Assembly: GCA_951812925.1 (NCBI GenBank)
Contig: OX638368.1
Coordinates: 11,363,994-11,427,993 of the forward strand
Source: Calliopum simillimum
Lineage: Eukaryota > Arthropoda > Insecta > Diptera > Lauxaniidae
Length of the DNA stretch: 64,000 nt
Reading direction: 5' to 3'
The notes below the pieces were generated by a model. That model worked only from the letters and a program-made list of their open reading frames with translations, searched no databases and had not been told where the DNA came from. Shown here in pieces: positions 47,280-57,889 of the stretch (position 1 is its first letter; every line of letters starts with the position of its first letter). Both the position numbers and the translations under genes were made by a program.

Positions 47280-48970
47280 AGTGCCCCAGGAAATTTTCGA
47301 TTAAAGTTTGTTAAAAGTCCACAATAGATATTTTCCCTTAAGTATGCCTTGATTTTCTTCGTTTTGATTATGAAGCCTTTGGTTAACTTTCGGATGTCCC
47401 AGAAAAAAAAAAAACAATTATGGCTTTTCTGATAGTCCACCATACATATTTCCCATCAACTTAGTATACCTAGATATTCATCGTTTTGACTACGAAGCCT
47501 ATGGGTGTACCAGAAAGCTTTTAATTATGGCGTGTTAATAGTCCGCCTTAGATGTTTTCCCTCTAATATATGTAAATATTTTTTGTTTCGCCTCTGAAAC
47601 CTTCGGGTGAACTTCAGGTGTCTCAGAAAACTATTACTTAATGCTTACGTTTACCTTAAATATTTTCCCTCTACATAATATACCTAACTATTTTTCGTTT
47701 TGGCTATAAATCCTTCGGGTGAGCTTTGGAAACCTTCAAGCGTTCCAGAAAACTAGCAATTATGGCTTTTTGATAGTCTGACATCAATGTCCGCCTTCGA
47801 GTGATTTTCGGGTGTTCCAGAAAATATTCAACTACAACTTGCTGATAGTCCGCCATTGTATTTACTAAGAAATCATTGGGTTAACCTCGGGTGTCCCAGA
47901 AAACTGTTCATTATGGCTTTTTGAAAGTCCGTCATAGATGTTTTTCTTCTAGTATATGTAGATATTCTTGGTTTTGACTATAAACTACAACTTGCTGATA
48001 GTCCGCCATTGTTTTTATTAAGAAATCATTGGGTTAACCTCGGGTATCCCAAAAAACTATAAATTCTGGATTTTTGAGAGTCCGCCATAGACGTTTTTCT
48101 TCTAGTATGTGTAGGTATTCTTCGTTTTGACTATGAAGCCTTCGGGTATCCCAGAGAACTATCACTTAAGGCTTGCCCTTGTTTTTGTTCTTGGTATTTT
48201 TCGAGACCAAGACCAAGACGCTAATATTTTCGCAAGACCAAGACCAAGACTGCTATGGTCTTGGTCTTGATCTTGCACACGATAATCTTCAATCTTGGTA
48301 ATTTATTGTATAGTTAAATGGTGTTTCATGCCCGTTTCGAAGATAAAATCATCTCTCAACTTGAATTTTGGCACCTTAAAAACCCAACTGCTTTGGAATA
48401 ATATGGTTTTGAAACTTTGAATCCTCAATATCTCTAAAAATTGTTTCAAGAATAAAACTTAATGAGCAAGATAAAAACCAAGACCAAGACTGCTATTGTC
48501 TTGGTCTTGGTTTTCTCATCACTAATCTAGTATACTATGAAACTTTTACGTGACCGTCGGTATCTTTCAGGCGTTCTAGAAAACTATCAATTTAGGCTTG
48601 TTGATAGTACGCAATAGAAGTTTTTCATCTAGTATAGATATTTTCCGTTTTGACTATGAATTCTTCGAGTAACCTTCTGAAACCTTCGGATGTCCCAGGA
48701 AACAATCAATTTAGTCTTCTTTCGTAGTTCGCCGTAATTTTTTTTACCTCTAGTGTGCCAGAAAACCATCACTTGAGGCTCGTTGATAGTCCGCTATAGA
48801 AGTTTTTACTCTAGTATACCCGTGACTTTCGAGAACCATCGAATGTCTCCAAAAACGATTAGGGCTTGTTGATAGTCCATAGCAGATGTTTTCCCTTTAG
48901 TATACTCGGATATTTTTCGTTCTTACCATAAAGCCTGCGGATGAACTTCGGAAATCTTTGTGTATAGCAT
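47280..48970 (+). repeat. Minisatellite with a 100-125-bp unit
   Basis: About 13 diverged units read approximately: CCTTCGGGTGTCCCAGAAAA, then CTATCAATTATGGCTTGTTG, ATAGTCCGCCATAGATGTTT, TCCCTCTAGTATACCTAGAT and ATTCTTCGTTTTGACTATGA. Unit starts near 47,358, 47,481, 47,583 and 47,695 give spacings of 102-122 bp. The array is interrupted by an unrelated element at about 48,176-48,525. Confidence 0.88.
48176..48525. mobile_element. Insert with CAAGACCAAGAC hairpins
   Basis: The insert breaks the minisatellite after AAGGCTTG (about 48,175), and the repeat resumes at CTAGTATACTATGAA (about 48,527). Two self-complementary blocks, CAAGACCAAGACTGCTATGG continuing TCTTGGTCTTG (48,228-48,263) and CCAAGACCAAGACTGCTATT continuing GTCTTGGTCTTGG (48,478-48,513), form 12-bp-stem hairpins. 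The right end, in reverse complement, is TAGTGATGAGAAAACCAAGA. A hAT-type MITE is possible. Confidence 0.5.
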
Positions 48971-49989
48971 AAAAAACTTATCATACCTGAGAAATTTACC
49001 CACTCTACCAAATTTTCAGCTCAATTAACTGAATAGTTTCTGAGTAATAATTTAAATTTCATCAAAAAAAATTTTAAAGCTTGCGCGTTATAACTTTATA
49101 AAACGAAAAGTGTTACTTAAAAGTGTCGAAAAAAGTGTCCCAGCCTTAAAATTTTGCACCCAACGCGTCCAAAACCTACAATTCCTTATGTTAGAAGTAC
49201 TTTCATACTTGTGACTGTCTACATTTCTTTTCCAAATTAAATTTGTCGCCATGGTTTAGCCGCTGTGCTGCTTCTGATTAATAATCAATTTTTTGTTGCA
49301 TACTTTGGCTGCATTTTAAATTTTTTTTTGGATGCTCATCACCAATTCATTTTTGTTATCCCTCATATCCTTTTTCGAATTTTTTTTTTCACTTTTCACT
49401 ATACTTCACTAAACATTCACCAACTATTGTCAACTTCTTATGATACTCAATTTGAAAGCTTTCGTTTAAATCCACTTCCGTTTCCTGCAGCAAGGATAAC
49501 GAATGCTTTGGACATGCTGTGTATGTGTGCAATATATAAGGGGCAAAATGGCAAAGGAAAGCAACAAAACATTCAAAATGTTTCATCGATATGCGTGCAT
49601 GACTTGAATGCTTAAATAGCAAATAGACGTTGCATATATCAAATTTCTATCTGCGTATATATTGTGAGAAAAAAGGATGCAGAATGAAAGACAGGAGCTA
49701 GCACTTAATATATTTTAGAATATATATAATATTTTTTCTTCGTTTAAAAAATTACTAAAGCGTTACTTGATGGCGTTGATAGTAAATTGCTTTTATAAAA
49801 ATCGTTTATTGTATTTATAAAAATTAAATATAACAAAAGCTATAACTTAAAAAACTATTTTTGCACACTGTAATCAATTCAACACTAGCTTATCGATGCG
49901 ATAAATTAAATTTGAAGCATCTAAAACTTCTTGCTATATAGTTTTATTTTTGTTTAAATTTTGAGTTATATTTAAGCCAAAAAAAGAAA
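48971..49989. other. Noncoding stretch downstream of FREP-A
   Basis: Reverse-complement AATAAA at about 49,943-49,948 could serve as a displaced poly(A) signal for FREP-A. TATCCTTTTT is at 49,366. No other gene was seen. Confidence 0.4.
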
Positions 49990-50072
49990 AAAAATTTCAC
50001 AGTCTACTGGCTCAAAATGTTCATCGGCCCTTCGGGAATTTCCCGAACACCCGTATGGCCAGTCCGGTCCTG
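49990..50072. mobile_element. Transposon end inserted at the FREP-A stop codon
   Basis: The sequence CCCTTCGGGAATTTCCCGAA, followed by CACCCGTATGG and CCAGTCCGGTCCTG, is GC-rich and has no counterpart in FREP-B, whose coding end is otherwise collinear. The end read outward, CAGGACCGGACTGGCC, looks like a hAT-type CAGG terminus. Only one end is visible, so this is a fragment. Confidence 0.6.
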
Positions 50073-52271
50073 CATCGGACGTATTGCCATATGAACATAT
50101 TTAAGTGACTCATATTTGCGAAAGCTATACCAATAAACACCATAATCTTCAGTTTTGCTCGCACTATACACTCCATTTAAATTGCTGAAAAATTAAGATA
50201 ACAGTAACTCAAAACACAAAAAAAAAACATAAATTTAGATATATTACCAGATTGCACACTCTTCATACCACCATGCGCCATGCCTTAACTGAGCACAATT
50301 TCCCCTGGGATTCACATCGTTATCCCTATCCCTGGTAGTCCATTTCATATTATAATTATAAGCTAAAGAGTCACCGGCAGTACCCTTATACTCACCAAGA
50401 GTACTCAGTTTATACGAATCTGACTCACTGCCAATGGCAAAAGTGTTATATAAAGCATATGCTGTAATGCCTTGATCATCTGTCATTTGTACCCAAAGTT
50501 CGTGTGGTGTTGCATTAGTCAGCGCATACATTTTATCCAATCCGAGAAAGAACTCTCTACCTATATTACCGAAACCAACTTTATAATCATTCCAATTCCG
50601 ATAAAAATCTTCACTTCCATCCTGTCTTCTTTGCAAAACCAACCATGTGCCATCAAGAATACGATCCCCTACAGAATCAGCAATATACTTTAGGCAGTAT
50701 ACAGTAAACGATGGTTCATTCTTGTTTTCTTTAATGTAAATCTGATATTCGCCGCTAAGACCACTTTTGGCTATAGCTTCGTCACAATTTTTAACCGATA
50801 TCAATGGCTTTTTTGAAGAGGGACGCTTTGTTACAGGATGCTTAGTTACAGGATGCTTAGTTACAGGAGGCTTAACTACAGGTGGCTTAGATGTTGCGGA
50901 CTCAGTGCAACAGTATAAGCTGGCGTCTTGAATTGTACGAAGTTTCTTTGTTGTCACAAGCTGTTGTTCTAAGCTGAAAGGATTGCAAGTGTTATGAATT
51001 ACTATTAACTGTAAAGTAAAAATGGTACTATAAATATTGAGGATCAGTTGTCCTAGACCAAAGCACTATAACAAATTTAAAATATTAGGCTCTAAAGCGT
51101 GATAGGTATTAAGGTTTTTTTTTACATAATCACAACATATTCACTTGTTTTTTTTTTTTTTGTTGGAATGGTTGTGAGGAAAAGCAGTACACCAAAATTT
51201 GTTTTTTCTAAATGTGTTCGGTGCCACGCCCCTAAATAGAAAAAAAATGCTCTCACGGATAAACGGGAAAAATCAAGTTTTATGAAATATAGCATGGTTA
51301 ACACTTAGAAACGATAATATGATCTTTATGTTATTAAGTGGGCGATGCCCCTAAACGGAAAAAATGCTCTCACGACCAAACTGCTTCATCGATCTTTATG
51401 AAATTTGATATGAAGATAGGGTTAACACTAAGGAACATTAACACATTCATGTTTTTAAGAGGAAGGTGTTAATCTCCTCAAAAAAAAGTTTACAGATAGG
51501 GTTTCTAGTGAAAATTTGTTTGCTTGAGCTTACAGCTTGGTTATCTTTTTAAATCCAAATCAAAACGGTTGAGTTTGTGGTACAAGGCAAACTCTAGTAA
51601 AAATATTTGTGTGAACTAAAGCAGTTCTCAAACTAAATTCCGTAAATGTAAGTTCTCCAGCAAATTTTGATCAAAATAGACTAAAAAAATTAACATTAAA
51701 AGTTGCTACGTAATACCACACAAATGTTACTCAAATTGCCCAAAAAAGAGCATTTCACAGCACAAGACGTAAGATTTGCTTTCGTCACTACCTCCCGACC
51801 TCTCTTATTCCAAATTGGTAAGTTAGTAATGTAAACTAAAGCGCCTCTTTTTAAACCAGCACTATAAACAAACTTTTCTCAACTTATAATGCCTATGGTG
51901 TTGGCTGTACTGTTAAAAAGTACCCAAAAGAGTTCCGGTAGAAATCAATTTTCACGAAGGTCCAGCATTAAAATTATCGGTCAAGGAAAAAATGTTTTGA
52001 TTGTTTTTAATAAGCTTTGTATTATATCTTACATGTTTTCAATAATTATCCTCAGGCTTTGGTTATTTTTTTTAGTTCCAAACTTTGTTTCCAAACTAAG
52101 AAGCCGGTGCTGTAGTCCTACAATATTTGTTACCATTTTATCTAACCGGTTTTCCATTTTATCCAAATGGTTATTTATGATCCTGTCTGAGTCTCGAAAA
52201 CTGTTTTCCATATCCTGTCCGGTAACGATTTGAAAACTTGCTAATGCAACGAAAAAGCCAATGATAAACAT
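50004..52271 (-). CDS. Fibrinogen-related protein A (FREP-A), three exons
   Basis: This is a predicted secreted FREP (ficolin/techylectin/angiopoietin-like family), whose fibrinogen domains bind carbohydrates or partner proteins, in insects often linked to immunity. Exons are 52,271-52,033, 50,973-50,248 and 50,184-50,004. Splice sites are GTAAGA...TTTCAG and GTAATA...TTTCAG, phases keep one frame, and the product is 381 residues. Residues 1-19 are a signal peptide (MFIIGFFVALASFQIVTGQ). Residues 35-65 form a short coiled coil (LDKMENRLDKM...LQHRLLSLETKF). Residues 107-136 are a Pro/Lys/Thr linker with a PVTKH repeat. The fibrinogen domain spans about 142-359, with Cys143, the calcium-site DRDND at 295-299, GNCA, GAWWYEECAICNLNGVY and AIRP. 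I chose the internal Met at 52,271, not the one at 52,316, because FREP-B starts there. The last 21 residues, after RPMQ, come from an inserted transposon end. Confidence 0.9.
51125..51480. repeat. Tandem repeat in FREP-A intron 1, about 120-bp unit
   Basis: Two units share GCCCCTAAA, AATGCTCTCACG, TTTATGAAAT and GGTTAACACT. This is noncoding intron sequence that also contains a T run at 51,150-51,161. Confidence 0.7.
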
Positions 52272-52326
52272 TTTTACTGTGCTGCGGATAAATTCTAAGT
52301 AACTTAAAATTAGCAAAAAAATACTT

Positions 52327-52334
52327 TATTTATA
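52327..52334 (-). promoter_or_regulatory. TATA box of FREP-A
   Basis: CTATAAATAAAGTATTTTTTT on the minus strand, 56 bp upstream of the start codon, is identical in FREP-B. Transcription should start near 52,300, leaving a 5' UTR of about 30 nt. Confidence 0.7.
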
Positions 52335-52526
52335 GTTATTTTTCCACGTGTTTCAGTCTGATCTATTTCTTTCGTAATATATAAATGAAAAATAGATAAT
52401 GACCGATAAAAACATATTCTAAAGATAAAGCCGCTTTAGAAATTTTATTTAATGAGGTTATGTAATTCACAAAAATTCAAGTTAATTCTAAGTTGCTATT
52501 CCATTTAAAGTGCCGGATTGACAGTA

Positions 52527-52541
52527 CCATATCGAATATGG
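52527..52541. promoter_or_regulatory. Conserved upstream palindrome (FREP-A copy)
   Basis: CCATATCGAATATGG (arms CCATAT/ATATGG) lies about 260 bp upstream of the FREP-A start and recurs with the same flank (GGCGCACTG) upstream of FREP-B. It is a candidate dimeric-factor site. Confidence 0.45.
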
Positions 52542-53069
52542 CGCACTGCATCTGGCGCGAACTTTTAGAGGGAGCCTGTACTTTGTCAAAGTTTGTATTG
52601 TAGTAGCGCGCCATATAGCGTGAACATCTAATTATGCTTCGCAAACTAAATTAGCTCCACTAACCGAATTCGATAGATAGGTGCTGAATATGAATGGCAA
52701 AGCTGCCGACAACTGAAGCGAACGCGCTTCCCTCTGTATTTTGTCAAAACAGCGCACAGTGTCTCATTTTAGTATGCTAGACGTGAATCTTAATCTAATT
52801 TTTAAATTTTTGTATGTAGAAGTGCTTAAATATGTCCACTTACCTCCAGAAAAGGATTTTTTATGTTCTTTGGCTAACATTTATTACATATATTTAAACT
52901 TCAAAATTGATATTTTGAAAATAATAATATTTTAAAAATTTTTGTTCCGAAGAACGCTGCAACTTCAGTAAATTTTGTAGTAATTTTTCCATAAAATAAA
53001 ACTAAAAAAAACCAAAATGGATCCGATTTATCTCATTTCAAGTCCCAATATTGGTCAAAATACCTGAAA

Positions 53070-53480
53070 TCGTGTCTCTAATTTTCCTATTCGATTATCT
53101 CAGAAAGCACTCTCAATATATAGTTTTTAAGATTTTGCTTGTATGGGAGGTACCACGCCCTCTTGTCCGAATTTGCTACCAGAGTTTACCTATACTATTG
53201 GTAGCAAGTGTACGAAATTTGGTTTGATTATCTCAGATAGTACCCTCAGTATAGCTTGTAAGACTTTGTTTATATGAGTGGTACCATGCCCTCTTATCCG
53301 AATTCGCAAATTTTCCTACCAGAGTTTACCTATACTATTGGTAGCAAGTGTACAAAATTTGGTTTGACTATCTCAGATAGTACCATCAGTACAGAGTTTT
53401 TAAGATTTGACTTGTATGGGAGTTGCCACGCCATCTTGTTCAGATTAGACCAAATTTCGTTGAAAGCATAAGTGATCCAC
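53070..53480 (+). repeat. DINE-1-like internal repeat, tandem 140-bp units
   Basis: TACCAGAGTTTACC at 53,177 and 53,317 marks a 140-bp period. TACCACGCCCTCTTGTCCGA and ATTATCTCAGA match the body of the DINE-1-like element at 60.8-61.3 kb (GCCACGCCCCCTTGTTCGA). Termini are not present. Confidence 0.6.
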
Positions 53481-54227
53481 CCTTAGTATGTTTATGTAAT
53501 TTGGTTGCAGTGCGTAGTTTCGTTTATTTGATGCCACATATGAGATTTCCTTGCCCCACTGTGCATCGTTTCGGACGGTCTCGGATATAATATCCATAAA
53601 AAAATATCCCTCATTTTCAACTCCTCAGGTAGACAGCGAGAAAATGTTAAAAAATTACTCTCTGCTTTTTGCAGATTTTTATGTTGGGCCCTGATTGGTC
53701 TTTTCCTCCAGTTGTTTGTTGAAATTACAATTATGGGAAAACAAACCAAGCAATATCCATAAAATTTAGTACTCGTATTTGTCATGCTTTGTTCTATGAA
53801 CTTCTCAGTAAATATTTGAGACAACAGTATGAAATTTGTTTATTAAAATGTTCTTGCGAATTAAAAAATTATGTATGAAAATTAAAGGTCACGCTGCGGA
53901 TTCGTTGCTTAACCCATTAACCATTTGAATGGCATTTTGCAGGTCTAAATGCCAACCCAACAAGCAATTTGATAACCTTTACAGTTTAATGCTTGGGAAA
54001 AGTTAATTTCCAAATATTTTTATAACTAATTTTCAAACGTTTGGAAAATGATTATTTTTTTAAATTTTCATAATCGATTTGTAAGGCTAAAATTAACAAT
54101 TTCAAAATGCTTATTTTCAAATGTTTTAGTAATCATTTCCCAAATATTTGAAAAATTTTGTATTCTATATTTTCAATGACTTATCGGGCTAAGTTATACA
54201 CAAGGCATTTGAATAATAATTGCCACG

Positions 54228-54300
54228 TTAGGACAGTTGTCAGTTAATAAGATTGTCGACTCATAACTCAAAAGTCATAGGTTCGATTCTTAGTAAATAT
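54228..54300 (+). ncRNA. tRNA-like module (tRNA-Met-like), degenerate
   Basis: GACTCATAACTC followed by AAAAGTCATAGGTTCGATTC resembles the anticodon (CAT) and T-arms of an elongator tRNA-Met. The B box GGTTCGATTCT is at 54,280-54,290. The T-stem has 4 of 5 pairs; the D-arm and acceptor stem do not fold well. It sits within AT-rich sequence containing TTTGGAAAATAAT and ATTATTTTCCAAA words on both sides, so it is more likely a repeat core than a functional tRNA gene. Confidence 0.5.
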
Positions 54301-54649
54301 GCAATTTTTGCATTAAAACGTTTGGAAAATAATGTACAAAAACATTTATAATCAGCTTTTTCCAAATGATTATCACAAGCTTACTATTCAAGAATTTACA
54401 AACGAAATGTTTACTACAATAAGCGTATGATAAATTATTTTCCAAACCTTTTCGGTTTTTGAGAATTTGCTTCTTATGATAATAATAGTGTGATGTGGTA
54501 GTTATCAGAACCTATCTTTTCTAACCATAAGTATACCAAGAACACAATAACTTTTGAAGCACACTTGATTGCAAAGATTCTAGGTACATAATAGTTTTTT
54601 TTAATGACTATTTAGAAGACACTACTGAAAATTCACATGAACGCTAGAG

Positions 54650-55090
54650 AGATAAATCCACTTTATTTTCCGTGCAATATTTTTGTTGAATATTTTAACC
54701 AATTATAACCAACTTCTTTGAAAAAGGGGTCTAAAAGACCCATAAAAATGCTGTATAATGAGTTAAAAAATGCATATAAATTACCGTGAAATCAAGCAAG
54801 GAACAATTTTTAAGAACATCTTATCCCATTATAACCCGTTTTTATGAGTCTTTTTGGCCTTTTTCTCTCAAAACTTGTTTATAACGGATAAAAAAATTCT
54901 ACGAAAAATTTCACTAGGGGTCACCGACAAAAAAACACCGTCCGCACAGTGGCAACATATATGGTAGCGCACGTCCACTAACGACTCATGATAAACACAA
55001 GGTCGAACAAATTCAAAATCTCATAACTTGAAAACTGTAAAAGCTACCAAAATTCAGAGGGCTACAAAATAATAACAATAAAATTAACCA
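54650..55090 (+). repeat. Inverted repeat flanking FREP-B, left copy
   Basis: It carries GGGGTCTAAAAGACCCATAA, then ACACCGTCCG, GTGGCAAC, GGTAGCGCACGTCC, ACTCATGATAAACACAA, ATAACTTGAAAACTGTAAAA and AATAATAACAATAAAATTA. The same blocks occur in reverse complement at 57,890-58,335. Confidence 0.75.
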
Positions 55091-55704
55091 TCATATAAAA
55101 ATATTAAAGAAAAAGGGTGCTCTAAGCCCCGAATTGGCTTTAATAAAGAAAAAACTTTTTTTTTCACATAGAATAAAAAAATTTTTTTCAGTGTGATTTT
55201 TTTTTTTTTTTTTTTTTTAAAGCCCATACTATTTTTCACTAACTCTGAATATTTCATCAAAGTTGGATAAAAAACCGAGGAGCTATTAATTTCCAAATAG
55301 CTGCATCGAAATTCCTATATCCGTCATCTTGAAATTTTTCGGAATTTCGGAAAATCATTTTAGCACAGTGGTATGCATGTCTAGTACTAACTTTTCACCA
55401 TGTTTCGTAAATCGGAGATGTCACTCAAATCTCGATTGCTTAGGCAAAGATTGACTCTTATTCACATTGGCCAGACTGTGCCTATAATAACACTGGCACA
55501 TACAAAAATAAAAGTGATCTGTTCATTTTACCAGACACATCTATCTAAATTTATACTATACCTTCGATTTTTTCCGATTGTACTATTACTTTTCGAGATA
55601 TCACTCTTTAAAGCAAACGCATCTCAACCTCCATACAAAAAGGATTACATTACATTATGTAGCTTAAAACCGATTTAACAGATGAAGATGTTATCCCTTA
55701 ACTT

Positions 55705-55835
55705 CAAAAGTAGATAACTCGGAAAGTAATAGTCGAATCAAAAAACTTTGTATTTTTAGTTGTATTAGGAAGATTATGGCTATTTAAAGACATTGAAAAA
55801 CTACACCTTTTCCTTAAACTACGTCAAAAGCTTGA
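55705..55835 (+). repeat. Dispersed repeat, copy 2 (paired with 42.1 kb)
   Basis: See the 42,080 entry. This copy carries ATAACTCGGAAAGTAATAG and AACTACACCTTTTCCTTA. Confidence 0.6.
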
Positions 55836-55889
55836 AAACATTGCATATATTATATATATTAATATAGATCACATAAAGAAGCTTGTGGG

Positions 55890-55895
55890 TTTATT
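55890..55895 (-). terminator. Poly(A) signal of FREP-B
   Basis: AATAAA on the minus strand lies five bases after the FREP-B stop codon. Confidence 0.6.
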
Positions 55896-55899
55896 CTGC

Positions 55900-57350
55900 T
55901 TATTGCTTGGGACGTATTGCCATATGGACATATTTAAGTGGTTCATATTTGCGAAAGCTGTACCAGTAAATACCATAATCATCAATTTGGCTTTTACTAT
56001 GCACTCCATTTAAATTGCTGAAAAATTAAGATGTTAGTAACTCAAAATACAAAAACAAAAAACCTAAATTAAGATATATTACCAGATTGCACACTCTTCA
56101 TACCACCATGCTCCGTGCCTTAAATGGGCACAATTTCCTCTGGGATTCAAATCATTATCTCTATCCTTGGTAGTCCATTTCAAGTTATAACTATATATTA
56201 AAGAATCACCAGCATTCCCCTGATAAGTACCAAGAGTATGCAGTCTATACGAATCTGCCTCACTGCCAATGGCAAAAGTGTTATATAAAGCATATGCTGT
56301 AATGCCTTCATCATCTGTCATTTGTACCCAAAGTTCGTGTGGTGTTGATTTCGTAAGCGCATGTATTTTATCCAATCCGAGAAAGAACTCTCTACGTTTG
56401 TTACCAAAACCAACTTTATATTTACTCCAGTCCCGATAAAAATCTTCACTTCCATCCACTCTTCTTTGTATTATCAGCCAAGTGCCATTAAGAATAATGT
56501 CCTCTTCATACTCAATAATATGCCTTAGACAGTATACAGTAAACGTTGGTTTATCTTTGTTTTCTTTAACATAAATCTGATATTCGCCGCTATGACCACT
56601 TTTGGCTAAAGCTTCATCACAATTTCTAGCCAACATAGTTGAAGGAGGAGGCTTTATGGGAGGTGTAGTTTCATTTTTGTGTTGAGTATGGCCTGGTATC
56701 ATCGAGTGTATTAAGTTCCTTTGTTATCACTTGCTGTCGTTTTAAGCTGGAAATATTGTAAGTGCTATCAAATACTGTGAACTGTTACTCAAAAACGATT
56801 CAATCATTTGTTTTGGACTCTATTACTACAACAAAGCAAAAGTTTAAGGCTTTTAACCGTGACAGATATTTAGGGTACAACAAAAAGAACTAGGTTACTT
56901 AAAAATTGATTTAAATTGAGTTCTCGACAACACCTCTTTAAACTTATACTGTTTTTAACTGTCGCGGTTGGACGTTCTTTTTAAAAGAAACTAAATGAGC
57001 TTAGGTAGAAAATCAACTTTAACTATCTGTTATACAATGTCCAGGATTAGAAATATCAGTTAAGGAAAAAATGTTTTTGTTTTTCTAAATGCGTAAGTTG
57101 TTATACATTACATGGTTTCAATAAGTATCATCATGCTATCGTTATGACCTTTGGTTCCAAAATTTGTTTCCAATCTTAGAAGCCCGTGCTGTAGTTCTGC
57201 AATATTTGCTATCATTTTATCTAACCGGTTTTCCATTTTTTCCATACGGTTTTTTATGATCATGTCTGAGGCCCTAAAACTGTTTTCCACATCGTGTCCG
57301 ATAACGATTTGAGAACTTGCTAAAGCAACGACAACGCCAATGATAAACAT
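55900..57350 (-). CDS. Fibrinogen-related protein B (FREP-B), three exons, possible frame defect
   Basis: This is a tandem paralog of FREP-A. Exon 1 (57,350-57,112) encodes a signal peptide (MFIIGVVVALASSQIVIGH) and coiled coil. The body exon ends at 56,083 and the last exon is 56,017-55,900, ending AIRPKQ and a stop. The fibrinogen domain is intact: NCDEALAKSG, WLIIQRRVDGSEDFYRDW, DRDND, then GAWWYEECAICNLNGVHS. The acceptor matching FREP-A's (TTTCCAG before 56,749) puts the body out of frame and meets a TGA within about 30 codons. The AG at 56,720-56,719 restores the frame (body exon 56,718-56,083, product 330 residues) but lacks a good pyrimidine tract. So this is either a gene with a shifted splice site or a young pseudogene. 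The linker is shorter than in FREP-A and lacks the PVTKH repeats. Donor at exon 1 is GTAATG, weaker than FREP-A's GTAAGA. Confidence 0.75.
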
Positions 57351-57406
57351 TTTTACTGTGCTGCAGTTATATTCTTAGTAACTTAAAATGACAGAAAAAA
57401 ATACTT

Positions 57407-57414
57407 TATTTATA
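57407..57414 (-). promoter_or_regulatory. TATA box of FREP-B
   Basis: AACTATAAATAAAGTATTTT on the minus strand, 57 bp upstream of the start codon, matches FREP-A. The flanking TTTTAAGTTACT and GCAGCACAGTAAAAATG are also conserved. Confidence 0.7.
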
Positions 57415-57567
57415 GTTATTGTGTTTCAGTCGGATCTATTTCCTTCATAATATAAACAAAACACAGATAATGACATATTTTAAAGAAAATGCCGCTTTAA
57501 AAATTGTATGTAATGAGGTTATGTTTATTACAAAAGTTCAAGATAATTACAAGTGCCGTTGATAGCA

Positions 57568-57582
57568 CCATATCGAATATGG
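57568..57582. promoter_or_regulatory. Conserved upstream palindrome (FREP-B copy)
   Basis: CCATATCGAATATGG followed by CGCACTG, about 220 bp upstream of the start, matches the FREP-A site. Conservation continues to about 57,660 (GGCTGCCGATAACTGA against AGCTGCCGACAACTGA). Confidence 0.45.
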
Positions 57583-57889
57583 CGCACTGGTGCTGGCGCG
57601 CACTTCTTGAGAAACCCTGTGCTTTATCACAATGTGTAGTGGCAAGGCTGCCGATAACTGAGACGAATGCGCTTCAGTCTTTACTTTTGCAAAGTAGCGT
57701 GCTTTTGTAGCGTTATGGTATGTTGAGTTATGAGGCTATCCTTTCTGGCTGGAGTTTGAATATAAGCTTTTGAAAAAAAAAAAAAAAAAAATTACACTGA
57801 AAAAAGAAAAAAAAATTATTTAAGTGGAAAAAAATTTCTTTCTTTCTTAAAGCAAATTTGGGGCTTGGTGCACCCCTGTTATTTTTTTG

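Noticed and set aside
51889..52233. Plus-strand ORF over FREP-A exon 1
   Set aside because: It is antisense to a well-supported exon with a signal peptide and matched splice sites.
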